DNA from: Myxococcales bacterium
GTDB lineage: Bacteria; Myxococcota_A; Polyangia; Haliangiales; Haliangiaceae
Length of the DNA stretch: 49,700 nucleotides
Direction of reading: 5' to 3'
Assembly (NCBI GenBank): GCA_028287115.1
Contig: JAQBQF010000107.1
Coordinates: forward strand, 1 to 49,700
In this document: in pieces, positions 27,001 through 33,985 of the stretch
Layout: the number at the start of each line of letters is the position of its first letter
Numbering within the stretch: the first letter of the stretch is position 1
Translations under genes and position numbers: made by a program
The notes under the pieces: model-generated
Told to the model about the DNA's origin: nothing
Seen by the model: the letters and a program-made list of their open reading frames with translations, nothing else
The model's database searches: none

Positions 27001-27643
27001 CGACTACCCGAACGATCCGGGTTGCGAGTCCGTGCTCGACAACGACGAGACCGATTCGTGCCCTGGAGCGGGTTGCCCGGCGTGCTCGAATACCATGGAT
27101 GACGACGCCGACATGAAGACCGACTATGCGGCCGATCCGAGCTGCTGGGCAGCCTCGGGCACGGACGAGGCGTTCTGTCCGCCCGAGACCAACCGCACGC
27201 TCTTGATCATGAACCCGCAGACCTCCGGAACGACCGTCGGAGCGACCAACGACTTCGTCCACCAGAGCTGTCAGTTCAGCACGAACAACGACGTGACACT
27301 CGCGCTGGTCCTCCCGGTTCCGGTCGCGACGTTGACGATCGATACCAAAGGCTCGACCACCATCGCCGACACGGTGCTCAGCCTGCGCGACGAGACCTGC
27401 GGCAATCAGCTCGCGTGCGACGACGATGGCGGCAATAACTCGATGTCGCTCATCACGGTCAACGGTATCTCTGCAGGAACGTACTCGGTCATCGTGGACG
27501 GCTATGGCACGCACGCCGGTGCGTTCGTGGTGAACGTCCTGGGCACCGTGGCGCCGGGGACGGCGTGTACGTCACCGCTGTTCACGACGGGCGTGCTCGT
27601 GTGCCCGACGGGCACGAGCTGTACGGCCGGTATGTGCCAGTAG
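24062..27643 (+). CDS. 1193-residue surface lipoprotein with calcium-binding DxDxDG repeats
   Basis: The lipobox MLQIRRVVFLTCMIVVVAC opens the protein. Five large units follow, starting near residues 42, 281, 507, 733 and 968 (226-239 residues apart). Each begins with a Cys-rich pair of Asp loops of the type CSDGVDNDADGKVDYPNDPGC and CGNGIDDDGDxxxDYP(A/V)D, ten loops in all, like the thrombospondin type 3 or EF-hand-loop calcium sites (compare the MopE-like CDGxDNDxDG repeat). Between them lie 130-150-residue strand-rich modules with DTVLDLR..C...CDDD and (A/P)GTYYxxVDG, typical of pre-peptidase C-terminal domains. It should be a rigid, calcium-stabilised rod on the cell surface. No catalytic domain is present. 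Confidence 0.85.
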   Translation: MLQIRRVVFLTCMIVVVACGNSNHGTPDAALIRPDTGPALPQCSDGKDNDGDGKIDYPNDPGCSVPNADDESDDCPDGAHCPQCGNGMDDDMNGLMDYPNDPSCSSAADDQEYMHNPVACGAGLTIKDVPVTGFDAVTLDMASQSAVMSSCGGGNNSLAYAYELHIPHPTVLVATTDDPLTTADTVLDLRTSMCSDPGSEIVCNNDISTTNKHSTINQLVAPGIYYLIVEGANSSVSGMYTLHVSFFLPQGSTCTDTSECGPGLVCRVPLGQTGMVCTKPMCNDGVDDDGDGKNDYPDDPGCTSPSDNDETDDCPSGPNCPQCGNGIDDDGDTHIDYPADPTCLSASGTTEACPSHEPVAIITTPMTSGDTSLATDDSKPACALSTAHAPDLMYRLDLPATTVLRLNLTTPTFWDTVTALYNSTCGGTAVSCSDPLNMTVNNLAAGTYYFLVDGWNNGSGAFTINVSGNIANGQSCESALAQSGALTCGAGYACNGTMGSRTCTPAACHDGIDNDGDGKTDFPLDPGCTNISDNDETDGCPSGPTCPQCSNGIDDDGDGRIDYPTDTTCTSAAGTSEACVTSEPIMTITTAMTMGDTTNATNDVRPSCSSTFATAPDLTYRLDLPKMSSLSLNLTTPTFWDTVSALYNSTCGPASLVCSDPLNLSASNLAAGTYYFVVDGWSSGRGPFTINTSGVIAFDGSCEGPLAQAGAFTCAAGSTCSGTPGSRTCVRPQCSDGVDNDADGKVDYPNDPGCTSLMDNDETDDCPSGPNCPQCGNGIDDDANGRIDYPVDTNCTSASGPVERVCPTEQDMFVPITTGTTMDTLVGAHDDHNPSCGADGGPDRLYSLTIPALKTLRLDTNNTSFDTLLSLMTAACNEPSLQCDDNSGATPGASKIVQTNVAAGTYVVAVDAASSTTVLGNYNLHVSGVLTNGASCEPADTLNGALVCDVLAPCSGTVGSMHCTLPACSDGIDNDLDGLTDYPNDPGCESVLDNDETDSCPGAGCPACSNTMDDDADMKTDYAADPSCWAASGTDEAFCPPETNRTLLIMNPQTSGTTVGATNDFVHQSCQFSTNNDVTLALVLPVPVATLTIDTKGSTTIADTVLSLRDETCGNQLACDDDGGNNSMSLITVNGISAGTYSVIVDGYGTHAGAFVVNVLGTVAPGTACTSPLFTTGVLVCPTGTSCTAGMCQ
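25276..25305 (+). repeat. 30-base block identical to 25954-25983 in the next unit
   Basis: The block encoding LNLTTPTFWD is identical at the DNA level in units 2 and 3 of the repeat lipoprotein, exactly 678 bases (226 codons) apart, while the sequence around it differs at many third positions. This points to recent duplication or gene conversion between units. Confidence 0.8.
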
Positions 27644-27660
27644 CGGACGTTCGAGACGCG

Positions 27661-27677
27661 CGCGGCTAGTGGCCGCG
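27661..27677. terminator. GC-rich hairpin between converging genes
   Basis: CGCGGC (27661-27666) pairs with GCCGCG (27672-27677) around a five-base loop in the gap between the lipoprotein gene and the converging sigma54 activator gene, overlapping the latter's stop codon. There is no T-run, so a bidirectional terminator role is only suggested. Confidence 0.3.
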
Positions 27678-28898
27678 TAAGCCGTGCTTGCGTAGCAGCT
27701 TGCTGAGGTGGACGCGGTCCATCGATGCAAGCCGCGCGGCTTCGGAGACGTTACCGTTCGCACGCGCCAAGAGCTCCGCGAGGAAGCCGGCCTCGAACGC
27801 GTCGAGTGCCGTCGCCTTGGCTTCACGGTAGCTCGCGCGCGGCGCGGACGGCGGTTCGGTCGCTTCGCGCGGGCGCATCAAGGCGAGTTGCTCGACCCGG
27901 TGACGGAGCTCGCGCACGTTGCCGGGCCAGCGGTACTCGGTGAGCTCGGGGAGCAGGCTCGCCGGGATTCCGCCGCCGTCGTCGCCGATGAACGCGCGCC
28001 AGAAGTGATCCGCGAGCAGCGGGATGTCATCGGCGCGCTCGCGCAGCGGCGGCACGGCGATGGGAAACGCGTTGAGCCGGTAGAACAGGTCCTCGCGGAA
28101 GGCGCCGCTGTTGACCTCGAGCTTGAGGTCGCGGTTGGTCGCTGCAAGGATCCGGACGTCGAGGGCGAGCGACCGATCGGAGCCGACCGGGCGGACCTCG
28201 TGGCGATCGATCGCGCGCAGCAGCTTCGGCTGCAGCTCGCGCGGCAGCTCGCCGATCTCGTCGAGGAACAGGATGCCGCCGTGCGCTTCCTGGAACGCGC
28301 CGTTGCGCCGGTCGTGCGCGCCGGTGAACGCGCCGCGCTCGTGGCCGAACAGCTCGGACTCGATCACGCTCGCGGCCGCGGCGCCACAATCGAACACGAC
28401 GAACGGCGCCGCCGCGCGCGGCCCGGCCTCGTGGATCGCCTGCGCGGCGAGGTCCTTGCCGACGCCCGACTCGCCGAGTAGCAGCACGGTGACGTCGGCG
28501 GTGGCGACCTGCTCGAGCAGCGAGAACAGCCTGCGCGCCGCGACGCTGCGCCCGAGCAGCGGCCCGAACCGGGTGGCGCCGCTGAGCCGCAGCTCGACGC
28601 GCCCGCGCTGGAGCTCCATGCGCAGCCGGGTCGACCCGACGTCGATCGCATCACCGGGCGCGACGTACGCGGCCTGGATCCGGCGGCGATCGACCCGCGT
28701 GCCGTTCGTGCTGCCGAGATCGGTGACGAGGATCCCGTGCTCGGTCATTCGCAGCGTCGCGTGGTGCCGTGAGACAGTCGGGTCCGTGAGCTTCAGGTTT
28801 GCGGACGCCGCGGTGCCGACGACGACCTCCTCGCGATCGATGCGCAAGGCATGCCCGCGATCCGGCCCGCGAAGTACCACGAGCCGCATCTGGGGCAT
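27666..28898 (-). CDS. FHA-domain sigma54-dependent transcriptional activator
   Basis: 410 residues; the ATG at 28898 (MPQMRLVVLRGPDRG) begins the FHA domain, the longer open frame upstream being unrelated. Residues 1-100 are FHA: TVSRHHATLRMTEHGILVTD and LGSTNGTRVD, which bind phosphothreonine. Residues 110-345 are the AAA+ domain: Walker A LGESGVGKDLAAQAIH, the sigma54-contacting loop ELFGHERGAFTGAHDRR with intact GAFTGA, Walker B GGILFLDEIGEL and the arginine-finger region. Residues 365-410 are a Fis-type HTH (NVSEAARLASMDRVHLSKLL). It is divergent, 99 bases away, from a Ser/Thr kinase that could phosphorylate its partner. Confidence 0.93.
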   Translation of the reverse strand: MPQMRLVVLRGPDRGHALRIDREEVVVGTAASANLKLTDPTVSRHHATLRMTEHGILVTDLGSTNGTRVDRRRIQAAYVAPGDAIDVGSTRLRMELQRGRVELRLSGATRFGPLLGRSVAARRLFSLLEQVATADVTVLLLGESGVGKDLAAQAIHEAGPRAAAPFVVFDCGAAAASVIESELFGHERGAFTGAHDRRNGAFQEAHGGILFLDEIGELPRELQPKLLRAIDRHEVRPVGSDRSLALDVRILAATNRDLKLEVNSGAFREDLFYRLNAFPIAVPPLRERADDIPLLADHFWRAFIGDDGGGIPASLLPELTEYRWPGNVRELRHRVEQLALMRPREATEPPSAPRASYREAKATALDAFEAGFLAELLARANGNVSEAARLASMDRVHLSKLLRKHGLRGH

Positions 28899-28997
28899 CG
28901 ACAGCTCGCCGGCACCTTGGGACAGGATCTTTGTCGACTCTGCGTCGGCCACGCGGCGGTACTGTACCAAAACAGTTCGCGAGCTAGACTCTCCTCG
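28899..28997. promoter_or_regulatory. divergent promoter region of the activator and kinase genes
   Basis: The 99-base gap holds both promoters. It contains a perfect palindrome GGTACTGTACC (28958-28968) overlapping the inverted repeat ACTGTACCAAAACAGT (28961-28976), about 22 bases before the kinase start. This is a candidate operator, perhaps for autoregulation. No clear -24/-12 GG..GC sigma54 promoter was identified. Confidence 0.4.
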
Positions 28998-30122
28998 ATG
29001 ACGGACGCGACGCACTTCGGGCGGTTCCGCCTGGTCGAGCGCCGCGCCCTCGGTGGGATGGGGGAAGTCTGGCACGCCGTCGTCGAGGGGGCGCGCGGGG
29101 TCGCGACGAACGTCGTGCTGAAGCGCGTACGCCCGGAATACGCCGCAGATCCGGGGTTCGTCGCGATGCTCGCGGCGGAGGCGCGGGTGTGTGCACGGCT
29201 GGATCACCCCGGGATCGTGAAGGTCTACGAGTTCGGCGAGGTCGCCGGAGAGCACTACCTGGCGATGGAGCTCGTCGACGGCTGGGACCTCTACGACATC
29301 CTCGCAGCTTTCGAGCGTGTGGGCCGGGTCCCGCCGGTCGCGTTCATATGCCAGGTCGGAGCGGAGCTCGCGGACGCGCTCGCCTATGCCCACGCGATCA
29401 CCGACGAGCAGGGCCGCCCGTTCGGTCTCGTCCACCGCGATGTCAGCCCGGGCAACGTGATGATCACGCGGCAAGGCGCGGTCAAGCTCGTCGACTTCGG
29501 CGTCCACACGATCCGCAACCGCAGCGCCGACGAACGCACGGCCGTCGGTGTGCTGCGTGGAACGCTCTCCTTCATGTCGCCGGAGCAGGCCGACGGCCAG
29601 CCCGTCGATCGCCGCAGCGACGTGTTCTCGCTCGGCTCGGTGCTCTACGAGGCGCTGACCGGCCACCGGCTGTTCCGCGCAGCGAGCGAACTCGAGACAC
29701 TGCGCCGGGTGCGCGAGGCGGTCGTGGTGCCGGCGTCGACGTATCGGCGCGACCTCGATCCGCGGCTCGATCGGATCCTGCTCGCGATGCTGGCGCGTTC
29801 GCCGCTCGAGCGTTGGGCAAGCTGCGACGACGTCGCGCGCGAGCTCCGACCGTTCGCTCAGGAAGCCGGCATCGATGCGGCGTCGGTCCGCGAGTTGCTC
29901 GGCGGTCTCGACCTCGCGGGTGGCGACACCATCCGAACCGTGCGGCAGGAGACCCAGCCGCTGATGCCCAGCGCACCGGCCACGCGTGCGGTGTGGCTGT
30001 GGGCGGCGCTACTCACCGCGCTGATCGCGATGCCGTACGCGATCCCAGCCTGCAATTCGTCGCCGCGGAACCTCCCGCCGGCCGGTGCGGCCGTCACATC
30101 CGACGCGGCGGGGCAGCCGTGA
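28998..30122 (+). CDS. eukaryotic-type Ser/Thr protein kinase, C-terminally membrane anchored
   Basis: 374 residues. Kinase motifs in order: Gly loop RRALGGMGEVWHA (near residue 16), ATP-binding Lys in NVVLKRV, catalytic loop VHRDVSPGNVMI (near residue 148), metal-binding DFG in VKLVDFGVHTIRN, and the SPEQADGQPVDRRSDVFSLG block. HRDVSPGN is characteristic of myxobacterial kinases. One membrane helix (VWLWAALLTALIAMPYAIPA, about residues 332-351) leaves only about 23 residues outside, so there is no real sensor domain. It is divergent from the FHA-sigma54 activator, a phosphothreonine reader, and the two probably form one pathway. Its 3' end overlaps the converging membrane-protein gene by 29 bases. 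Confidence 0.93.
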   Translation: MTDATHFGRFRLVERRALGGMGEVWHAVVEGARGVATNVVLKRVRPEYAADPGFVAMLAAEARVCARLDHPGIVKVYEFGEVAGEHYLAMELVDGWDLYDILAAFERVGRVPPVAFICQVGAELADALAYAHAITDEQGRPFGLVHRDVSPGNVMITRQGAVKLVDFGVHTIRNRSADERTAVGVLRGTLSFMSPEQADGQPVDRRSDVFSLGSVLYEALTGHRLFRAASELETLRRVREAVVVPASTYRRDLDPRLDRILLAMLARSPLERWASCDDVARELRPFAQEAGIDAASVRELLGGLDLAGGDTIRTVRQETQPLMPSAPATRAVWLWAALLTALIAMPYAIPACNSSPRNLPPAGAAVTSDAAGQP

Positions 30123-30924
30123 CCACGAGGCGTTGCGCGATGCCGGCCATCCCGGCACCGACGCATGCGAGTGCGTGGAACGACTCGCCAAGGGCGCGGA
30201 ACGCCTCGCCGTTGGCGTCGAGCGCCGAGCTGATCGAGAACGTCGCGTCGTAGCACAGCCAGCCGAAAGCCGAGGCTGTGAGCAGCGCCCACGGCCACGC
30301 GATCGCCGCGCCACGCAGCGCGAGCGCCGTCAGCAGCACGGGCGCGATCAGCGAGATCGAGACCGCATCGGCGATCGCGTCACCGACGCCCATGATCGCC
30401 ATCGGCGACCCGGACGAGAGTCGCGGCACGTAGACCCAGATCGCGGGCAGCATGATCGACACCGCCATCGCGGCCGCCGCGGCGCGCACGAGCCTGCGGG
30501 TCGCGCGCGTGCCCGGCAGCGCGATACCGCCGACGTACCATGCACTCGCCATCGTCCAGAACCCGAGCACGCCGAGCACGTTCGCCGGCAGCACGACCGC
30601 GAGCTCGATCCAGCGCCCGGAGGTCGAGGCCACGTCGACGACAAGATTGCGGTAGAGCACGGCGTCGCGCGTGACGAGCAGCGCGTACATCGCGGCGAGC
30701 AGGCTCCAGCCGCGGAACAGGTGCTGGTGGCGCTGAAACGACAGTGCGCCGATCAGACAGCCGAACAGCGCGACGATCTTGCTCGCGCGGATCATCCCGT
30801 CGACGATTGGCCAGCGCAGGTCGACCGGTGCGAGACCGGCGGCCGCGAGCACCACGACGAACGCGGCCGCGGCGGTGGCCGCGAGCAACACGTACCGCAC
30901 GGGCCATACTCTAGCGCGCGTCAC
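30094..30924 (-). CDS. multi-pass membrane protein, hypothetical
   Basis: 276 residues with about eight hydrophobic segments (YVLLAATAAAAFVVVLAAAG, IVALFGCLIGALSF, WSLLAAMYALLV, IELAVVLPANVLGVLGFWTM, AAAAMAVSIMLPAIWVYVP, and others), short loops and a short basic N-terminus. The spacing of the helices resembles the 7TM or histidine-kinase-type sensory membrane modules, but no soluble output domain is attached. No family is assigned. It converges on the kinase gene and overlaps it by 29 bases. It is followed upstream by the TolB-like gene on the same strand (13-base gap). Confidence 0.65.
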   Translation of the reverse strand: MTRARVWPVRYVLLAATAAAAFVVVLAAAGLAPVDLRWPIVDGMIRASKIVALFGCLIGALSFQRHQHLFRGWSLLAAMYALLVTRDAVLYRNLVVDVASTSGRWIELAVVLPANVLGVLGFWTMASAWYVGGIALPGTRATRRLVRAAAAAMAVSIMLPAIWVYVPRLSSGSPMAIMGVGDAIADAVSISLIAPVLLTALALRGAAIAWPWALLTASAFGWLCYDATFSISSALDANGEAFRALGESFHALACVGAGMAGIAQRLVVTAAPPRRM

Positions 30925-30937
30925 CGAGAGGTGCCGC

Positions 30938-32569
30938 TCAGAAGATCACTTGGAACTCGTCCCACGCGGGCGTGTGGTTGCTCTCGCTCGTCGGCTGATT
31001 CCACAGGTACACGGCTGGGTACGTGGTGATCGCGCCGTTCGCGTCGACCGTGACCGGTGCCACATAGATTTGCTGCGTGGCACCCGGTTGGCGCCTCGAC
31101 GAGAACGTCAGCCAGTAGTACTTCGTGGTCCCCGCGAGCTGCACCTTCGGCGACCACTTCGGCCACGAGTTGCTCGCGCCGGGACTGACGGCGGCCGTGC
31201 ACTCCATCGGATCGTTCGCCATGAGGCGGGTCGGGACGCCGCCGGCTCGCGGCACGAGGTAGACCTCCTCCTGCGGGTTGTTGTACGGATTCTGCGTGGC
31301 GGGAACGCGCACGAACGCGATCAACGCGTCGTCACGCGAGAACGCCGCATAGGACTCCGAGTAGTTCGTATCGGAGGCGCCCAGCAGCTTGGTCGCGTTG
31401 CCACCCGCGCCGCCGTTGTACGGCACGGTGTAGATGTCGCCGCGGCCGTTGTCGAGGTTCATGCCGCTCGTGACCAGCGGACCGGACGAGTACGCGATCG
31501 TCTGCCCGTCGTGGCTCCACGTGCCGGCGCCGGCCTGGCCCGGATCTCCCGTGCGGGCGATCACGCCCCACCCCGTGCCCTGGTCGGTCGAGGTCGCCTC
31601 GAGGTTCGTCCAGATGATCGAAGGGACGTTGGACACCGGAAACATCGACAGCATCATGTGATCGCCGTCGGCCCAGTGCGCGGCCGAGTAGGCCGGCGAC
31701 TGCTGGTTCGGTGAGCGATTGATCAGCGTCAGAGCGGACGGCGTGAGGAACGGCGGTTGGGTCGCGTTGCCATCGAGCGAGCGCATGTCGACGTGGGCGT
31801 TCCGTCCGTCGGTGACCGTCGAGTTCGCCGAGAACGCGACGTACTTGCCGTCGGGCGTCGACGTGTGGCAGCCGACGCACAGCACGCCGCCGCCGGGGAC
31901 GGCGGACGGGCCCATGACGTCGTGCACGGTCTCGTCGCCGATGTTGAAGCCCTTGAACGCGGTCGTGTTGCCGCTGGCGCCGCTCGTCCAGTAGACGATC
32001 GTGCCCGGCGCATCGACGGGGGCGATCCGGAACGTGCCGGTCGCGCTGATCGTTGGCTGCCCGATCAGTGCCGTGCCGTTCCATTGCGCGGCGCGGACCC
32101 GGTACTCGATCGGCTGGTCGATCAGCGACGTGTTCATCGCGTCCCAGATCGCCTGGGGCACGATCCAGGTCGTCGACGCGGTGTACGCGACGAGGTCGTG
32201 ATCGATCGAGGGCGTGTGGAGCCGGATCTCGAACAGGTTCTCACCGTTCGCCGGGATCAGGCGGAACCGCTGGCGGAGGAACTTCTTGGGGAGCAGCGTC
32301 CCCTTGGACGGCTCGGCAATGCACGGTCCGCCGGGGATGCCGATCGACGGGTCGCCGAACAGAACGTCGGCGTTGCTCGGTGCACCGTTTCCGACGATCG
32401 GTGTCATCGGGAACACCACGATTGGGCCCGCATCCGGCGGCGGAGGCGTGTCGAAGACATCAGCGGCGTCGGCCGTGACTGGGGAGTCCGGAGGGGTACC
32501 GGTGTTGCCGTTTCCTCCCGACGAGCAGGCGGCGAACAGGAGACAAGACAAGACGAGGCGACTACGCAT
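30938..32569 (-). CDS. TolB/WD40-like lipoprotein with a single heme c motif
   Basis: 543 residues from the ATG at 32569, with AAGGA six bases upstream; the longer frame adds only Arg/Ser-rich sequence. Lipobox: MRSRLVLSCLLFAAC followed by SSGGNGNTG. Residues 40-190 look like an immunoglobulin-type strand domain. Then comes VLCVGCHTSTPDGKYVAFSA, where one CxxCH heme-binding site directly precedes the first of several PD40/TolB propeller repeats (WSHDGQTIAYSS, FSRDDALIAFVRVP, WPKWSPKVQLAG). The combination of a heme site and a propeller is seen in exported proteins of myxobacteria and planctomycetes. Role unknown; electron transfer or polysaccharide binding is possible. Confidence 0.75.
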   Translation of the reverse strand: MRSRLVLSCLLFAACSSGGNGNTGTPPDSPVTADAADVFDTPPPPDAGPIVVFPMTPIVGNGAPSNADVLFGDPSIGIPGGPCIAEPSKGTLLPKKFLRQRFRLIPANGENLFEIRLHTPSIDHDLVAYTASTTWIVPQAIWDAMNTSLIDQPIEYRVRAAQWNGTALIGQPTISATGTFRIAPVDAPGTIVYWTSGASGNTTAFKGFNIGDETVHDVMGPSAVPGGGVLCVGCHTSTPDGKYVAFSANSTVTDGRNAHVDMRSLDGNATQPPFLTPSALTLINRSPNQQSPAYSAAHWADGDHMMLSMFPVSNVPSIIWTNLEATSTDQGTGWGVIARTGDPGQAGAGTWSHDGQTIAYSSGPLVTSGMNLDNGRGDIYTVPYNGGAGGNATKLLGASDTNYSESYAAFSRDDALIAFVRVPATQNPYNNPQEEVYLVPRAGGVPTRLMANDPMECTAAVSPGASNSWPKWSPKVQLAGTTKYYWLTFSSRRQPGATQQIYVAPVTVDANGAITTYPAVYLWNQPTSESNHTPAWDEFQVIF

Positions 32570-32663
32570 TGGGGTTCCTTCGTGCACTGACTTGGCGCGT
32601 GTGTTGTGTTGCTGCGGATCGGCGGGGATTTGCATCATGTCGATCGTTGCGGCCCGCCCGCGG

Positions 32664-33731
32664 TCATGGCGCGCCGAAGCTGATCGAGGTCCAGTAGTAC
32701 GAACCGTTTGGCACCGTGCCCGGCGCGATCTCGAGGGTGACGGTGCTGTCGCCCGGCGGCAGCGTCGCGGCGAACGTGTGCGACGGGACGAGTGCGCCTG
32801 GGCACCAGTTGCGCGGGTTGTTCGTCGTGTTGTTCCCGAAGATCCCCGGATTACCATCGGGGCTGAACTGCGCGAACGGCGCGCAATCGATCATCGTGCT
32901 GAACGTGCCGACGCTCTGGCCGTTCACCTTGACCGTGTCCTGCGTGTACTCGTACTCGTCGCCGCCGGCGCCGGGACCGTGGCCGCTCACGATCACCGTG
33001 ACGTGCCCGGTGGCGGCGGTTCCGCCGCTATTCGTGAATGTGCCGGTGATCGGAGTCATCGTCTCCGAGATGCCGCCGACCGCACTGAGCGTGAGGCTAT
33101 TGCCGGGGCTGAGCTCGCCCTTCGACGTGAGATCCACCGAGTACTTGAAGCCGACCGCGGCGAAGTCCGGCGGCTGCGGCGTACCGACCGTGCACGGATC
33201 GCCATTGTACGGGTTCGAGCCGCCGGCGATCCCGAACCAGATGTCCTTGGTCGGGTCCGCGAGCGTGTGCGCGAACGCCGAGATATCGGCATCCGGGTAC
33301 GTGTGCATCGCGAGCGGGCCGCGATGGAAATCGCTGAACGGCGTGATGAATCGGACGACCTCGACGCGCGGGTCGGTGGGCTGCGGCATCTGGCCGGGCG
33401 GCTCGACGAGGAAGAACAGTCCGCCGAGACGATCGTAGTTGTCGCATTGCGCGATGAACGTGAGCCGCGCGGCGAGCTGGTCGCCGATCTGCGCCTTCTG
33501 ATCCGTGCTCAACTTCGTCACGAACACGGTGCCGTAGCTCCACATCAGCACACCGTCCGGCGGCGCGTAGTTCGGCTCGGTGCTCGTATAGATCCCGAAC
33601 TGCGGGATCTCGTTGAACACGCGAAACGTGGCCTCGCGAGGCGGTCCGTCCGGCGCGGCGTCGAGCGTGTCGCTGCCGCCTCCACAACCGATCGCGGTTG
33701 CGACAAACACACAGACGAGCCGCTCGTGCAT
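32664..33731 (-). CDS. PNGase F-like secreted lipoprotein
   Basis: The ATG at 33731 begins a lipoprotein signal (MHERLVCVFVATAIGC then GGGSD); the frame opens further upstream but without a signal. The C-terminal 130 residues carry the landmarks of the peptide-N-glycosidase F second domain: VIVSGHGPGAGGDEYEYT (about residue 249), a VKVNGQSV strand, an ID-C pair (MIDCAPF), and the closing RNWCPGALVPSHTFAATLPP. The N-terminal part (FGIYTSTEPNYA, FRVFNEIPQ) should be the first jelly roll. PNGase F cleaves the Asn-glycan bond. I cannot confirm the catalytic Asp and Glu residues, so the protein may instead be a related non-enzymatic two-domain fold of the copper-monooxygenase type. Confidence 0.65.
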   Translation of the reverse strand: MHERLVCVFVATAIGCGGGSDTLDAAPDGPPREATFRVFNEIPQFGIYTSTEPNYAPPDGVLMWSYGTVFVTKLSTDQKAQIGDQLAARLTFIAQCDNYDRLGGLFFLVEPPGQMPQPTDPRVEVVRFITPFSDFHRGPLAMHTYPDADISAFAHTLADPTKDIWFGIAGGSNPYNGDPCTVGTPQPPDFAAVGFKYSVDLTSKGELSPGNSLTLSAVGGISETMTPITGTFTNSGGTAATGHVTVIVSGHGPGAGGDEYEYTQDTVKVNGQSVGTFSTMIDCAPFAQFSPDGNPGIFGNNTTNNPRNWCPGALVPSHTFAATLPPGDSTVTLEIAPGTVPNGSYYWTSISFGAP

Positions 33732-33985
33732 GACAATTTCGAGTAGCACTGCGACTCTCGATCTTTCAATGTAGGTATTTGAAATTATTGGGTGTTGCTC
33801 CCACCCATCACCTCGGAGCTCATCATTGATGGCTGCGAGCAACACAGCTCGCGATTCCGCGCGTTCGCCGATGGAAACCAGAGGGTCGGCGCGTCGGGCA
33901 ATGCGACCAATGTCGGTGCGCGTCGCCGAGCTCTCACAGCGACGAGACCTTGGATGTTGTGGGATGGTTGCGGCCCGCGTAGCCG
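33732..33985. promoter_or_regulatory. divergent intergenic region with long-range inverted repeat
   Basis: The region separates the PNGase F-like gene from the OFA transporter gene. It has an A/T-rich stretch (33755-33790) suitable for a promoter, and GTGTTGCTC (33792-33800) is exactly complementary to GAGCAACAC (33837-33845). The 36-base loop contains its own small palindrome CATCATTGATG. It may be a structured leader or a protein-binding loop; nothing else is seen. Confidence 0.35.

Noticed and set aside
26138..27514. 458-codon open frame on the minus strand
   Set aside because: Its Val/Arg/Asp-rich repeats are the reverse reading of the Asp/Asn-rich calcium repeats of the lipoprotein gene.
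24062..27643. CRISPR-like or tandem DNA array in the repeat gene
   Set aside because: The repeats are protein-level, of 226-239 codons with diverged DNA; there are no short identical repeats with spacers anywhere in the window.
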